The notes: generated by a model from the letters alone, not told the origin. Positions 43,502 to 54,044 are shown, numbered from the stretch's first letter. The stretch is DNA of 64,000 bases from Alphaproteobacteria bacterium UBA1301 (GCA_002307725.1 DBUB01000010.1:620001-684000), one strand, 5' to 3'. Translations and numbers: made by a program.

Positions 43502-45141
43502 TTCGCAGCCTGTTTGGCCATGCGTTCGAGAGTGCCGCGGATGTCGGTGTCGGGCGGAGCTGTGGCGCCTTTACTCTGGTTGCGCAGCTCATCGAGGCTG
43601 TAATCCATGCGGGCGTCGTAGGTGCGATCGATCTGATTGCGCAGGGTTTGTTCGGCATCGTACCAGACGCGTTTGTCGGCGCTGTCGGGGCAGGTTGTCA
43701 GTTCGGCTGCATCGGTCGCGCCCCAGCGCCGTTCAGGACAGTGATAGGGATCGAACGACATTGCGAACAGGCGGGCGCGGGCCTCATCGAAGCTCATCGC
43801 CAAGGTGTTGCCATCGCTGCGGCGGTAATGGATGGTGCAGGCGCTGGCGGCGCGCGTATAGGCCTTCATGAGATCGCCCGGCAGGTCGTCGCCCGTATAA
43901 GAAAGATGTTTGCGGTCGCCCTTGCGGTCGAGTTCGATGAAGCGTTGCGCGGTGTCACGAAGGTACTTGAACGCGGTTTTCAGGCGGGCATCGCGCGACG
44001 GGGTGGAAAACATCTCCCAATCTCCGTCCGTACCGTAAATGTTATGGGGCAGGCGGACGGGATGGGCACGGCCGGCCAACGGGCGGCTGAGATCGACGGC
44101 GGCGGCGCGGTAGTGCAGGTCGTTGCACAGCGATTCCGTCATTTCGGCAACTTCGCGGACAGGATGGAAGACGAGGGTCCCGCCGGCCAACCGCGCTCGC
44201 ACGAAATCGTAGAAGTCGAGCGTCTCGCCGTTCAGCGCGAACTTACCGCTGGCCCAATCGGCATCGGCCGGGCGTTTGCCGGTGCCGTAAAACTGTTCCG
44301 TTGAAAAGTCGGGGATGTCCTTGTTCTGGGCCATTTCGATGTGACCGCCGCGCAAACTTCCGTCGGCCGCGCGCATCGCGCCGATGAGCCGGAGTGGCCG
44401 CCAGTTCTTGAACCCGGCTCCTTGGCTAGGGCGCATGCGGGCGAAGCGCACATCGAATGTCATCTGGGTGAGGGAAAAATCGGTGTGTGCATCAAAGGTG
44501 TGCACCCGCCCATCGGGATCGACCCGGAAGACAATGGCGACGTGACCGGCCGGATCATAGACGATGGTGCCGGGACGGATCGCGCCGGGCGCAATCGCGG
44601 GGGAATAAAGATCAGGCGGCAAAGGACCGTCGATGTCGGGATGAATGCGATAGGTCGCCGAAGAGACCGCGGCGCGCAGGTGCGCGATGACGTCCATGGC
44701 ATTGCGGCCGGTCAAGCTGTCGGCGCGCTCCGATACCTTGTTGCCGGCGCGGGAGGTGCGGATGTCGTCCGCGGAACCGTCATGCGGGGTTACCGCCGCC
44801 GTATAGGAAAAGGGCAGGCCGCGTTTCCAGGCAAAGTAGAACCTGAGCACATAGGGAAGGTCGGCGCAGTCGGATTCGAATTTGCGCCCCGGTGGATCGC
44901 TTGCGGCATAGGGATTGGCGTTCGAATGCAGGCAGGCGTTCAAGGTCGCGCAATCGGATTCGCCGATCGCTGCGATGAACCTGGCAAAGTCGCGTTCATC
45001 CGCCTCCGACCAACGGTCGCTGCGAACGATATATGTCAAGTTTGGCGAGTCGTGCGCTACAGCAACGGCCGCAAACACCAGGAATGAGAACATTCCGGCG
45101 ACAAACGCCCATACTCCCCCCGTGCGTTTGCGTATCAACAT
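43498..45141 (-). CDS. Exported papain-fold-like protein, unknown
   Basis: 547 aa with a signal peptide or N-terminal anchor (about residues 1-30). A possible cysteine-peptidase/NlpC-P60-like core is suggested by C92 at the start of a helix (DCADLPYVLRFYF), then GHVAIVFRVD with H200, and an acidic/His pair in HTFDAH (D217, H219). The remaining ~300 residues are unrecognised. If this reading is right, it may process peptidoglycan or peptide crosslinks; this is inference from a Cys-His-Asp order. Tail-to-tail overlap of 4 bp with the acetylesterase. Confidence 0.55.
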   Translation of the reverse strand: MLIRKRTGGVWAFVAGMFSFLVFAAVAVAHDSPNLTYIVRSDRWSEADERDFARFIAAIGESDCATLNACLHSNANPYAASDPPGRKFESDCADLPYVLRFYFAWKRGLPFSYTAAVTPHDGSADDIRTSRAGNKVSERADSLTGRNAMDVIAHLRAAVSSATYRIHPDIDGPLPPDLYSPAIAPGAIRPGTIVYDPAGHVAIVFRVDPDGRVHTFDAHTDFSLTQMTFDVRFARMRPSQGAGFKNWRPLRLIGAMRAADGSLRGGHIEMAQNKDIPDFSTEQFYGTGKRPADADWASGKFALNGETLDFYDFVRARLAGGTLVFHPVREVAEMTESLCNDLHYRAAAVDLSRPLAGRAHPVRLPHNIYGTDGDWEMFSTPSRDARLKTAFKYLRDTAQRFIELDRKGDRKHLSYTGDDLPGDLMKAYTRAASACTIHYRRSDGNTLAMSFDEARARLFAMSFDPYHCPERRWGATDAAELTTCPDSADKRVWYDAEQTLRNQIDRTYDARMDYSLDELRNQSKGATAPPDTDIRGTLERMAKQAAN

Positions 45142-45241
45142 GCGTCTAATGCTAGCGCGCGATTGCCATAGATCAAAGGCTTGCCGCGTTTCTTAGAACG
45201 CCAGTGTAACAGCGAAGCCACGCGTTCCGACGGGCAAGGCG

Positions 45242-45270
45242 CTGTCACATTACCTTCACGGTAACGTCAC
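45242..45270 (+). promoter_or_regulatory. Candidate Pho box upstream of the porin-pstS operon
   Basis: Three 7-bp units at 11-bp spacing: ctgtcac (45242), ccttcac (45253) and acgtcac (45264). This is the direct-repeat geometry of PhoB sites (consensus CTGTCAT-N4-CTGTCAT). It lies 100 bp before the porin ATG, and the downstream genes are phosphate-uptake genes. Confidence 0.65.
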
Positions 45271-45369
45271 TTCCGTGTCGCGGGCGGCTGTAATTGCTCC
45301 GCTGGGCAAAAAGACCGCCCGGCGGAACGACGCCGGCTCTTTACCCTGGGATGAACAAGAGAGGTATTT

Positions 45370-46848
45370 ATGACGGGGAAGTCAGCCTTAATGGCAGGCG
45401 TTGCCGCGGTAGCGCTCGTTGCGAGCATGCAAGCCGGTTACGCCGCGAAGAAAGCGTCCGATGCCACGTCCGCTCCGGCGGCAGCGGTGGTGCCGGCTGG
45501 TCCAACCACGAGCGAACTCGCCGCGCGCATCCAAGCGCTGGAAGATGCGCTCCAGGCCGATGAATCCAAGGCGCAGGGGGATCACACCCGCCTGTCGACG
45601 CTGGAGCAGAATTTCAACTATGCCACCTGGTCGTTCGACAACGGTCGTCCCACGATCAAGAGCGGTGACGGCCGCTTCAGCATGATCTTCCGCGTCCGCT
45701 TCCAGAACGACTTGGCGATGTTCATGCAGGACGACCCGACGACGCTGCCGTCGAGCGCCAAGAAGGATTTGGCGTCGGGCAGTGTGGTGCGCCGCGCCCA
45801 TCTCGGTGTGCAGGGTTTTGCTTTCAAGGATTTCTGGTACGAATTCCGCTATAATCTGGGCGGCACCGACGTCGAAACCGCTGGTTTGTCGCTGGCCCGC
45901 GTCTCCTATGTCGGCATTCCCGGCGTGCGCGTCAATGTCGGCATCATTGAGCCCGCATTCATGCTCGAAGGCACGACGTCCTCGTCGCAGTTGATGTGGA
46001 TGGAACGTCCGGAAATTGACAACATCGCCGCCGATTCTTTCGGTGCTGGCGATGCCCGTCGCGGCATCGAATTCGTCTATCAGACCGCCGGCCTCTTCAA
46101 GCCGGACGACAATCTGGTGTTTATGGCTGCCTATACCGGCGGTACGACGGCTTCCAACACCGGTCATACGCTTGGTACCGACGAATCCACCCAGGCTCTC
46201 GGCCGCTTGTCATATCGGCTCTGGAATGACGGTCCGAACAATCTCGTGTTTGGCTCCAGCTATGCCTACGCCTTTAATCAGCGCGGCATGACCTTCCAGG
46301 ATCGTCCGCAGATTCGCGTCAGCGGCGAGCGTCTCGTCAGCTCGGCGGTCTCGACTGCGAAGGAAGGACTGATGTACGCCTTCGATGCCAGCGCCAATTT
46401 CGAGAACTTCTGGATCGGTGGCGAATGGGCGAATTTCACTGCCATCGTTCCGGGCACTACCGCGGCCCAGTACAATCCGAATTTCTCGGGCTGGTACGTA
46501 GAAGGTTCGTGGATACTGACCGGCGAAACCAAGGGCTACACTGTCACCGCGCAAAACAACGAAATCGGCGGTTGGACGGGCCCCAAGGTCGCCAATCCGT
46601 TCTCGCTTGATGGTGAATCGTGGGGCGCCTGGGAATGGGTTATCCGCTATAGCGACACCAATCTCACCGATCTGGCTGGCGGCACCAAGTATAATGGCGG
46701 CGACGAGAAGATTCTCAACACCGGCATCAACTGGTACCTGAACAATCAGGTCCGCCTGGGAACATACTATCAGTACGTCGATGTCGACCGGCTGAATGCC
46801 AGCCAGAAGCTTTCCGTCATCGGCATGCGCCTGCAGTTCACCAACTAA
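45370..46848 (+). CDS. OprP/OprO-type phosphate-selective porin
   Basis: 492 aa. Signal peptide about residues 1-25, then a short coiled coil (ELAARIQALEDAL) like other alphaproteobacterial porins. The beta-barrel has the RRAHLGVQGFAFKDFWYEFRY-type block characteristic of the Porin O/P family, and ends in MRLQFTN. Probably forms an anion-selective outer-membrane channel for phosphate or polyphosphate. Followed by pstS after 19 bp and preceded by a Pho-box-like sequence, so phosphate-starvation induced. Confidence 0.88.
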   Translation: MTGKSALMAGVAAVALVASMQAGYAAKKASDATSAPAAAVVPAGPTTSELAARIQALEDALQADESKAQGDHTRLSTLEQNFNYATWSFDNGRPTIKSGDGRFSMIFRVRFQNDLAMFMQDDPTTLPSSAKKDLASGSVVRRAHLGVQGFAFKDFWYEFRYNLGGTDVETAGLSLARVSYVGIPGVRVNVGIIEPAFMLEGTTSSSQLMWMERPEIDNIAADSFGAGDARRGIEFVYQTAGLFKPDDNLVFMAAYTGGTTASNTGHTLGTDESTQALGRLSYRLWNDGPNNLVFGSSYAYAFNQRGMTFQDRPQIRVSGERLVSSAVSTAKEGLMYAFDASANFENFWIGGEWANFTAIVPGTTAAQYNPNFSGWYVEGSWILTGETKGYTVTAQNNEIGGWTGPKVANPFSLDGESWGAWEWVIRYSDTNLTDLAGGTKYNGGDEKILNTGINWYLNNQVRLGTYYQYVDVDRLNASQKLSVIGMRLQFTN

Positions 46849-46867
46849 TTCCACGAGAGGAACACAC

Positions 46868-47902
46868 ATGAACGTCTCTCTGAAGTCCGTCATCAAGGCC
46901 GTAGCCGGCGTCGCCGCTGTGGCCATGATCGCGACGGGAGCCCTGGCCGCTAACATCAACGGCGCCGGCGCGTCCTTCCCGTACCCGATTTATGCCAAGT
47001 GGGCCGGTGCCTATCAGGGCGTTTCCGGCGTCGGTCTGAACTATCAATCTATTGGTTCTGGCGGTGGTATCGCCCAGATCAAAGCCAAGACCGTGACCTT
47101 CGGCGCCACGGATGCGCCGCTCAAGGCCGCCGAACTGCAAAAGTACGGTCTCGCCCAGTTCCCGACCGTGATCGGCGGCGTCGTGCCGGTCGTGAACGTG
47201 CCGGGCGTGGGCGCCGGTCAGCTCGTTCTTTCGGGCAAGGTCCTTGCCGACATCTTCGCCGGCAAGGTTGCCCGCTGGGATGATCCGGCGATTAAGGCGT
47301 TGAACCCGGGTGTGAATCTGCCGGCGAAGGCGATCTCGGTCGTCCATCGCGCCGACGCATCGGGCACCTCGTTCGTTTTCACCACGTACCTGTCGCGCGT
47401 CGATCAGGACTGGGCAAAGTCGGTTGGTGCCGCCACGGCGGTCGATTGGCCGGTCGGTATCGGCGCCAAGGGCAACGAAGGCGTTGCCGGTAACGTCGCG
47501 CAGACTTCGGGCTCGATTGGTTATGTCGAGTTCGCCTATGCCAAGCAGAACCACCTGAAACATGCCCGCATGATCAACAAAGACGGCAAGACGATTGTTC
47601 CGTCGGCTGACACCTTCAAGGCCGCTGCGGCCGGTGCCGACTGGGCCGGTGCTGCCAACAACGGCTTCTACATCATCCTGGTCGACCAGGCCGGCGCCAA
47701 TGCGTGGCCGATCACGGCGACCACCTACATCCTGGTCTACAAGCAGCCGGGCGACGTCGCTTCGACCAAGGAAACCCTGAAGTTCTTCCAGTGGTCCTAC
47801 AAGAACGGTGGCAACGCCGCTCTCAGCCTCGATTATGTCCCGCTGCCGCCGAACGCCGTCCAGGCGATCGAGGCCAGCTGGAAACAGATCCAGGGCTGGT
47901 AA
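46868..47902 (+). CDS. pstS: Phosphate ABC transporter substrate-binding protein
   Basis: 344 aa periplasmic protein. Signal peptide about residues 1-28 (ends ALAA). The binding-site segments GAGASFPYPIYAKW, SIGSGGGIAQI, FGATDAPL and VHRADASGTSFVF are all those of PstS. Forms an operon with the porin; pstC, pstA, pstB and phoU are not adjacent, so the transporter proper must be encoded elsewhere. A terminator-like hairpin follows. Confidence 0.96.
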   Translation: MNVSLKSVIKAVAGVAAVAMIATGALAANINGAGASFPYPIYAKWAGAYQGVSGVGLNYQSIGSGGGIAQIKAKTVTFGATDAPLKAAELQKYGLAQFPTVIGGVVPVVNVPGVGAGQLVLSGKVLADIFAGKVARWDDPAIKALNPGVNLPAKAISVVHRADASGTSFVFTTYLSRVDQDWAKSVGAATAVDWPVGIGAKGNEGVAGNVAQTSGSIGYVEFAYAKQNHLKHARMINKDGKTIVPSADTFKAAAAGADWAGAANNGFYIILVDQAGANAWPITATTYILVYKQPGDVASTKETLKFFQWSYKNGGNAALSLDYVPLPPNAVQAIEASWKQIQGW

Positions 47903-47933
47903 TACTTCTCGTCTAAGGCTTGGGGTGTGTAAG

Positions 47934-47959
47934 AGGGGCGGTCTTCGGGCCGCCCCTTT
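47934..47959 (+). terminator. Intrinsic terminator of the porin-pstS operon
   Basis: 8-bp GC stem (47934-47941 with 47950-47957) with an 8-nt loop and a short ttt tail, 31 bp after the pstS stop. Confidence 0.7.
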
Positions 47960-48118
47960 GCTATTGGAACGAGGGGATTTCTAAAAATCCTTTCTGAATC
48001 AGTAACTAAACGCGAAGTCCCACATTATGTCGGAAATTCGTAATATTGCCTTAAAATAGCCCACGTTATCATCTTGAACGTTATTATAAGCACGCTTATT
48101 TGTTCTTGCGGACGGACG

Positions 48119-48583
48119 ATGATGAATACGCACGACAACGAACTGACCTTTGTCCTGCACGACGTAGCCAGGCTGATGCACGTTCGCTTCGACCACCACG
48201 CCAGGACTTGGGGTATGACCCGCGCCCAGTGCGTGATCCTGATCAAGCTGCGCTGCCGGCCCGGTCTTTCGCAGAGCGAACTGGCAACGTTGATAGAAGT
48301 CGAGCCGATCTCGGTCGTCCGCCTGATCGACCGGCTGGAAGCGGCAGGCATGGTCGAGCGTCGCCCCGATCCATGTGATCGCCGCATGCACCGGCTGCAT
48401 CTGTTGCCCGCAGCTGAGTCGGCGTTGGCCAAGATCGATGCTTTTCGGTCGGCCGCGGTCGAGAAGTTCCGCGAGGGCATTCCCGGTGAGGACTGGGACA
48501 CAGCTTTGCGGGTGCTTTTGCAGATTAAAGACAAAATAGCATCCGAAGCTATGGCTGATGCCATGGCGACGGCAGGAGAATAA
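48119..48583 (+). CDS. MarR-family regulator of the emrAB operon
   Basis: 154 aa winged-helix repressor. The helix-turn-helix and wing are seen in LSQSELATLIEVEPISVVRLIDRLEAAGMVERRPDPCDRRMHRL. It ends 1 bp before emrA and is the first gene of a three-gene operon with an efflux pump, so it very probably senses a toxic ligand and derepresses the pump. Two ATGs in a row; I used the first. Confidence 0.92.
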   Translation: MMNTHDNELTFVLHDVARLMHVRFDHHARTWGMTRAQCVILIKLRCRPGLSQSELATLIEVEPISVVRLIDRLEAAGMVERRPDPCDRRMHRLHLLPAAESALAKIDAFRSAAVEKFREGIPGEDWDTALRVLLQIKDKIASEAMADAMATAGE

Positions 48584-48584
48584 A

Positions 48585-49727
48585 ATGGACGTTCGCACGG
48601 AATCGACCGAGGACCTTTACCAAGGAACTGACCGGCGCCCCAGCCGGGCAAGGGGATGGCTCGGCGACATGTGGGAAGACAAGGCCCGCTTGCGCCGGAT
48701 ACTGATCATCTTCGGCACCGCCGTCGTGGCGATCATCGCCTTGTTTGCCTATCTGTTGGGTGGACGTTATGTCGGCACCGACGATTCCTATGTTCGCGCC
48801 CAAAAGCTGATGGTGAGCCCCGACGTGTCGGGCTTGGTCAAGACCGTCGACGTGCGCTCGGGCCAGCATGTCAAGAAAGGCCAGGTGCTGTTCACCTTGG
48901 ACCCGCATCCGTTCGAGATTGCCGTCGCCAACGCCCACGCTGCGCTTGAAGCGGCCCGCCAGGACGTCCTGTCGCAAGAGGACACCTATAAGGGTCTGAA
49001 CGCACAAGCCGCGGCGCAAGAGGCACAGGTGCATCTGGCCCAATCGACCTATAATCGCTATCTGGCGCTGGCCAAGTCCGGTGCCATTGCGCCCCAGACG
49101 CTAGATCAAGCGCGTTCAACGCTGGCTTCAGCCCAGGCGACGCTGGCGTCGCTGAAACAGAACTCCGCCACCCAATTGTCGAAACTGCTTGGCAATCCCG
49201 ACCTGCCGCCGGAACTCGCGCCTTCTTATATGCAGGCCAAGGCCGTCTATGACGAGGACATGCGCCAGCTCAATCATACCACCGTCCGTGCCCCGTTCGA
49301 AGGCGACGTCACCGAAGTCGATTCGTTGCAGCCCGGTACGCTGGTGATTTCGGCGCTGTCGTCGTTCTCGACCACCAGTGCGGTGGGCCTGGTTTCGACC
49401 ACCGATGTGTGGATCGAAGCTGACATGAAAGAAACGGATCTAACCCGTGTGAAGATCGGCAATCCCGTTGAGGTGACCATCGATACCTATCCGGATAAGA
49501 CCTGGAACTGCCACGTCGATGCGATCAGCCGGGCATCGGCAACGGCCTTCTCGGCGCTGCCGTCGGAAAGTGCGTCGTCGAACTGGGTCAAAGTCGTGCA
49601 GCGCATTCCGGTGCGCGTGACCTGTGCCGTGTCGCCGTCCGATCCGCCGCTGCGCGCTGGCATGAGCGCGTTGGTGACAATCGACACCGGCACGCGTCGG
49701 TGGAGCCGCTTGTTCTCGGACCGCTAA
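48585..49727 (+). CDS. emrA: EmrA/HlyD-type membrane fusion protein
   Basis: 380 aa. Cytoplasmic N-terminus, one membrane helix (about residues 40-62), then split biotinyl-lipoyl domain (VRAQKLMVSPDVSGLV ... TTVRAPFEGDV) around a coiled-coil hairpin, and a beta-barrel domain (DVWIEADMKETDL). Periplasmic adaptor that links the inner-membrane pump to an outer-membrane channel. Strong AGGAG ribosome-binding site; 3 bp before emrB. Confidence 0.93.
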   Translation: MDVRTESTEDLYQGTDRRPSRARGWLGDMWEDKARLRRILIIFGTAVVAIIALFAYLLGGRYVGTDDSYVRAQKLMVSPDVSGLVKTVDVRSGQHVKKGQVLFTLDPHPFEIAVANAHAALEAARQDVLSQEDTYKGLNAQAAAQEAQVHLAQSTYNRYLALAKSGAIAPQTLDQARSTLASAQATLASLKQNSATQLSKLLGNPDLPPELAPSYMQAKAVYDEDMRQLNHTTVRAPFEGDVTEVDSLQPGTLVISALSSFSTTSAVGLVSTTDVWIEADMKETDLTRVKIGNPVEVTIDTYPDKTWNCHVDAISRASATAFSALPSESASSNWVKVVQRIPVRVTCAVSPSDPPLRAGMSALVTIDTGTRRWSRLFSDR

Positions 49728-49730
49728 GAC

Positions 49731-51338
49731 ATGGCAGGTACTTCCGCCAATCAGCACGGGTATGGGCACGAGCACTACGAAAAGGCTCAGCTTATCATCG
49801 TGGTGATGTGCTCGATGGCCGGCACGTTGATGCAGGCACTGGACACCACCATCGCCAACGTCGCGCTGCCGTACATGCGCGGCTCGCTGTCGGCTTCGCA
49901 GGACCAGATCACTTGGGTGCTGACGAGCTACATCGTCGCCGCTGCGATAATGACGGCGCCGGTCGGCTGGCTGGCGGCACGCTTCGGCAAGAAGAATGTG
50001 CTGCTGGTCTCGATGATTGGCTTCACCGTTGCCTCGATGCTGTGCGGCGCGGCGACCGACCTCAACGAAATGGTGGCGTTCCGCTTGCTGCAAGGCATGT
50101 TCGGCGCCGCTCTGGCGCCGCTGTCGCAATCGGTGATGATCGACCTCTACCCGATCGAAAAGCGCGCCCAGGTCATGGCGATCTGGGGTATCGGCATCAT
50201 GCTTGGTCCGATCCTGGGTCCGACGCTCGGTGGTTTTCTCACCGACGCCTATAGCTGGCGCTGGGTGTTCTACGTCAACGCGCCGTTCGGCATTGCGGCG
50301 ACCATCGGCTTGTGGCTGGCGTTCAAGGACACCCATAGGAACGACAACCTGAAGTTTGACTGGGCCGGATTCGGGTTCATGGCGCTGGGCATCGGTGCGC
50401 TGCAGTTGATGCTCGACCGCGGCAATACTCAGGATTGGTTCGGCTCGCCAGAGATCGTGTTGTATGCGGTGCTGGCGGGACTCGGTCTCTATCTCTTCAT
50501 GGTCCACCTGTTCACCGGCAGGCAACCGTTCCTGCCGCGCCAGATGTTCGCCGACCGGAATTTCTCGTCGTCGGTGATCGTCATGTTCGTGGTCGGTGCG
50601 GTGCTGCTCTCGTCGTCGGCGCTGATGCCGCCTTTCCTGCAGAACCTTGGTGGCTACACCGTGCTGCAAACGGGTCTGCTGTTGGGGCCGCGTGGCTTCG
50701 GCACCATCGCGGCGATGATCCTAGTGGGAAGGATCGGCAACAAAACAGATCCACGTATCCTAATGACTGTCGGTACGGCCGCCGTGGCATTCTCGCTCTG
50801 GCAAATGTCGCAATGGACGCCGTCGATCAGCTTCGACGAACTGCTGATCGTCTCGATCGTCCAAGGCTTCGGCTTCGGCATGGTGTTTGCGCCGCTCAAT
50901 CTCGTGACCTTTGCCACGCTTCCCGGCAAGTTCCGCACCGATGGTAGCGCCTTTGCCAATCTCGTGCGCAACGTCGGCAGCGCCATCGGCGTGTCGGTCA
51001 GCACGTTGATCCTGACCAACAGCATGCAGTCGATCCACGCCGACTTGGTGCATTACGCTTCGCCCTTCAACCGGGCGCTCGGTCAGAATGCGGCGGCGCT
51101 CTATCTCAACATTCAGCTTCCCTCCGGGGAGAAGATGTTGGATGGGATGATCAGTCTTCGCGCGGCCATTGAATCTTATGCCAATGATTTTCTGGCGATG
51201 TCCTGGCTTTCGCTGGTAATGTTCCCGTTAATCTGGATGATGCATCGGCCGGCTTTCACGAACGCGCCACAAGCGCAAAAAGCCGTTCCGTCGCAAGGCG
51301 AAATGCCGAACGGCGCGGTGCCGAAGCCAGCGGAATGA
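49731..51338 (+). CDS. emrB: EmrB-type DHA2 multidrug efflux transporter (MFS)
   Basis: 535 aa with 14 membrane helices. Family motifs: LDTTIANVALPYMRGSL in helix 1 and the loop, WVLTSYIVAAA, and LGPTLGGFLTDAYSWRWVFYVNAPFG at helices 5-6. Proton-driven export of hydrophobic compounds together with EmrA. Last gene of the marR-emrA-emrB operon. Confidence 0.95.
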   Translation: MAGTSANQHGYGHEHYEKAQLIIVVMCSMAGTLMQALDTTIANVALPYMRGSLSASQDQITWVLTSYIVAAAIMTAPVGWLAARFGKKNVLLVSMIGFTVASMLCGAATDLNEMVAFRLLQGMFGAALAPLSQSVMIDLYPIEKRAQVMAIWGIGIMLGPILGPTLGGFLTDAYSWRWVFYVNAPFGIAATIGLWLAFKDTHRNDNLKFDWAGFGFMALGIGALQLMLDRGNTQDWFGSPEIVLYAVLAGLGLYLFMVHLFTGRQPFLPRQMFADRNFSSSVIVMFVVGAVLLSSSALMPPFLQNLGGYTVLQTGLLLGPRGFGTIAAMILVGRIGNKTDPRILMTVGTAAVAFSLWQMSQWTPSISFDELLIVSIVQGFGFGMVFAPLNLVTFATLPGKFRTDGSAFANLVRNVGSAIGVSVSTLILTNSMQSIHADLVHYASPFNRALGQNAAALYLNIQLPSGEKMLDGMISLRAAIESYANDFLAMSWLSLVMFPLIWMMHRPAFTNAPQAQKAVPSQGEMPNGAVPKPAE

Positions 51339-51551
51339 GGCGTTCGCCCGTGCTTTCTTGTCCCGCGGTCGTCGTATACGAAAGCCTCCGTTGCGTCAGG
51401 TCGGCCTTAATTTTGCCCGAGGCGCAGCGCTCGAATTGTAGAGAGAGTTTATGCGGCAGCAGCCGGGCCGAGTTCTGACCTAGGGCGCACCGCCGATGAA
51501 GCCATCGCGCCGTTCGCCCGACATGTGGCAGAGGCAAAGGTAAACAAAGTC

Positions 51552-52142
51552 ATGGATGTTAGAGCCGGGCCAAAACGCCCTTACCACCACGGAGACCTCC
51601 GCAACGCCCTGTTGGACGCCGCGCGGGCCATATTGGAAGAAGAATCGCTCGCGGCCCTCAGCTTGCGCGCTGTTGCGCGCCGCGCTGGGGTCAGCCATGC
51701 CGCTCCCTATCGCCACTTCCCCAACCACGAAGCGCTCTTGGTCGAGCTGGCCTTGGAGGGTTTTGCGGAACTTCGCGGCGAGATCGTCGAGGCGGCTGGC
51801 ACCCAGGGTGTCGAGTCGGATCGCGTTGCGGCCGTCGGCGCCGCGTACATGCGCTTCGTCGCGCGGCGTCCCGCTTTGGCACGCCTGATGTTCGGTCCGC
51901 AGCTACCTAACCGCGAGGCGTTTCCCACCCTGGCGGAGGCTGCGGATTCGATCGGCGATGTGATTGGCAAGGCGCTGCACGACTCCGCACTCGGACTTGC
52001 CGTGTGGGCGGCGGTGCATGGCCTCGCGATGCTCGTCCTCGAAAACGTGATCGACCTCGGCCAGCGCCGGTCGGGCCTGGACGTGCTGCCGTCGCGCGCC
52101 GAAATTCTGCTGCGCAGCCTGTTCACGGTGAAGCCGGAATAA
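51552..52142 (+). CDS. TetR-family transcriptional regulator
   Basis: 196 aa. N-terminal DNA-binding domain with ALLDAARAILEEESLAALSLRAVARRAGVSHAAPYRHF; the C-terminal half fits the TetR_C-type ligand domain seen in regulators with WHG motifs (AVWAAVHGLAMLVLE). I chose the ATG at 51552; a GTG 27 bases upstream is possible. It stands alone after emrB with a 213-bp gap. Its target may be the pump genes or another locus. Confidence 0.9.
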   Translation: MDVRAGPKRPYHHGDLRNALLDAARAILEEESLAALSLRAVARRAGVSHAAPYRHFPNHEALLVELALEGFAELRGEIVEAAGTQGVESDRVAAVGAAYMRFVARRPALARLMFGPQLPNREAFPTLAEAADSIGDVIGKALHDSALGLAVWAAVHGLAMLVLENVIDLGQRRSGLDVLPSRAEILLRSLFTVKPE

Positions 52143-52162
52143 GGGACGCATTCACTCCAACT

Positions 52163-52192
52163 CGTCATGGCCAAGCAATCCAGGCCATGACG
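52163..52192. terminator. Hairpin between convergent tetR and ExbD-like genes
   Basis: A perfect 10-bp stem (52163-52172 with 52183-52192) and 10-nt loop. No T-run, but its placement 20 bp after the tetR stop and 20 bp from the convergent gene end fits a bidirectional terminator. Confidence 0.5.
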
Positions 52193-52213
52193 GATGGGGG
52201 GAATAACGACAGG

Positions 52214-52648
52214 CTATTTCTTGTCGTCGGCTGCGCGTGGTTCGGTGATGAAGCCCACTTTCGGTTGGGCCTCCAGGTCACTCTTCTTCTGCGGCTCGTT
52301 GATTACCCAGATCGTCTTAGCGCCGCTCGATTGCAGCAGCACGACCGCCTTGGCAATGCCGGTGAAGTTCTCGCCGCGCGGCGCGTTGATCGAATAGCCG
52401 GCGCCGGGGCGGGACTTCTCGATTTCGGCGATCTTCGGCTTCAGCGCCGCAGGCGTGGTGTAGGTCAAGCCTTCGATCTGCACGCTGCCATCGGCCAGCA
52501 CGGTAACCGTAACAGACGGCGGCGGGGCTGGCGGCGGTGCCGGAAGGTAGATCCGATAGAGGTAATAGCCGTAGCCGATCGTTGCGATGATGAGCACCGC
52601 CAGGATCGCATAACGGAAGCGATTGATGAATTCGTTCGGGCGCGCCAT
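52214..52648 (-). CDS. ExbD-like single-pass membrane protein
   Basis: 144 aa from the ATG at 52648. Short basic N-terminus, one membrane helix (about residues 14-33), a proline-rich stretch (PAPPPAPPPS), then a ~90-residue soluble domain (SVQIEGLTYTTPAAL ... KAVVLLQSSGAKTIWVINEP). That domain resembles the periplasmic domain of ExbD/TolR. The membrane aspartate typical of ExbD is not evident and no exbB is adjacent, so a role in energy transduction is doubtful. Stand-alone gene. Confidence 0.5.
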   Translation of the reverse strand: MARPNEFINRFRYAILAVLIIATIGYGYYLYRIYLPAPPPAPPPSVTVTVLADGSVQIEGLTYTTPAALKPKIAEIEKSRPGAGYSINAPRGENFTGIAKAVVLLQSSGAKTIWVINEPQKKSDLEAQPKVGFITEPRAADDKK

Positions 52649-52714
52649 TTCATCCCCATGCCGGAATCGCAATCTGGCAAACGTAGTCGAGAGTGACGTA
52701 CTTTTACCAGTCCA

Positions 52715-52863
52715 AGAGCGCTTCACCGAAAAGTGCCCGCGCGCGTTGCGCGCGATTTACGAATCGGCGTGCAAAGCACGCCGGGCGATTTTCGGCCATG
52801 AAGCGCGACAGTTAAAGAATCTAGAGCATTTTGTCGTTTCCGTGAAACGGTGAAATGCTCTAG
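52715..52863. repeat. Composite palindromic repeat
   Basis: Starts agagcgcttcaccgaaaagt and continues to aagcgcgacagttaaagaatc like the family copy at 12732. The centre is replaced by ~55 bp containing two further small palindromes (gcgcgcgttgcgcgc; cggcgtgcaaagcacgccg). Directly attached is a second palindrome, ctagagcattt ... aaatgctctag (52821-52863). It lies between the ExbD-like gene and hemB. Confidence 0.65.
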
Positions 52864-52869
52864 CCGCCG

Positions 52870-53865
<996 letters not shown>

Positions 53866-54044
53866 GGTCAAATCTTCTAGGAATTCAGGCAGTATAGATC
53901 GCGGTTCCGGAACGGCAACGTTCTCGCGCCCGCCGCAGTTCCATTCATAGGCCTGCGTTCCTGGCAGGCGAACTGAATTTTGCTTCATGCCCCGGCGCGC
54001 TTGGGCATCTTGCAGGCCTCAGGCGGCAACGGCTATCAGGGTGC

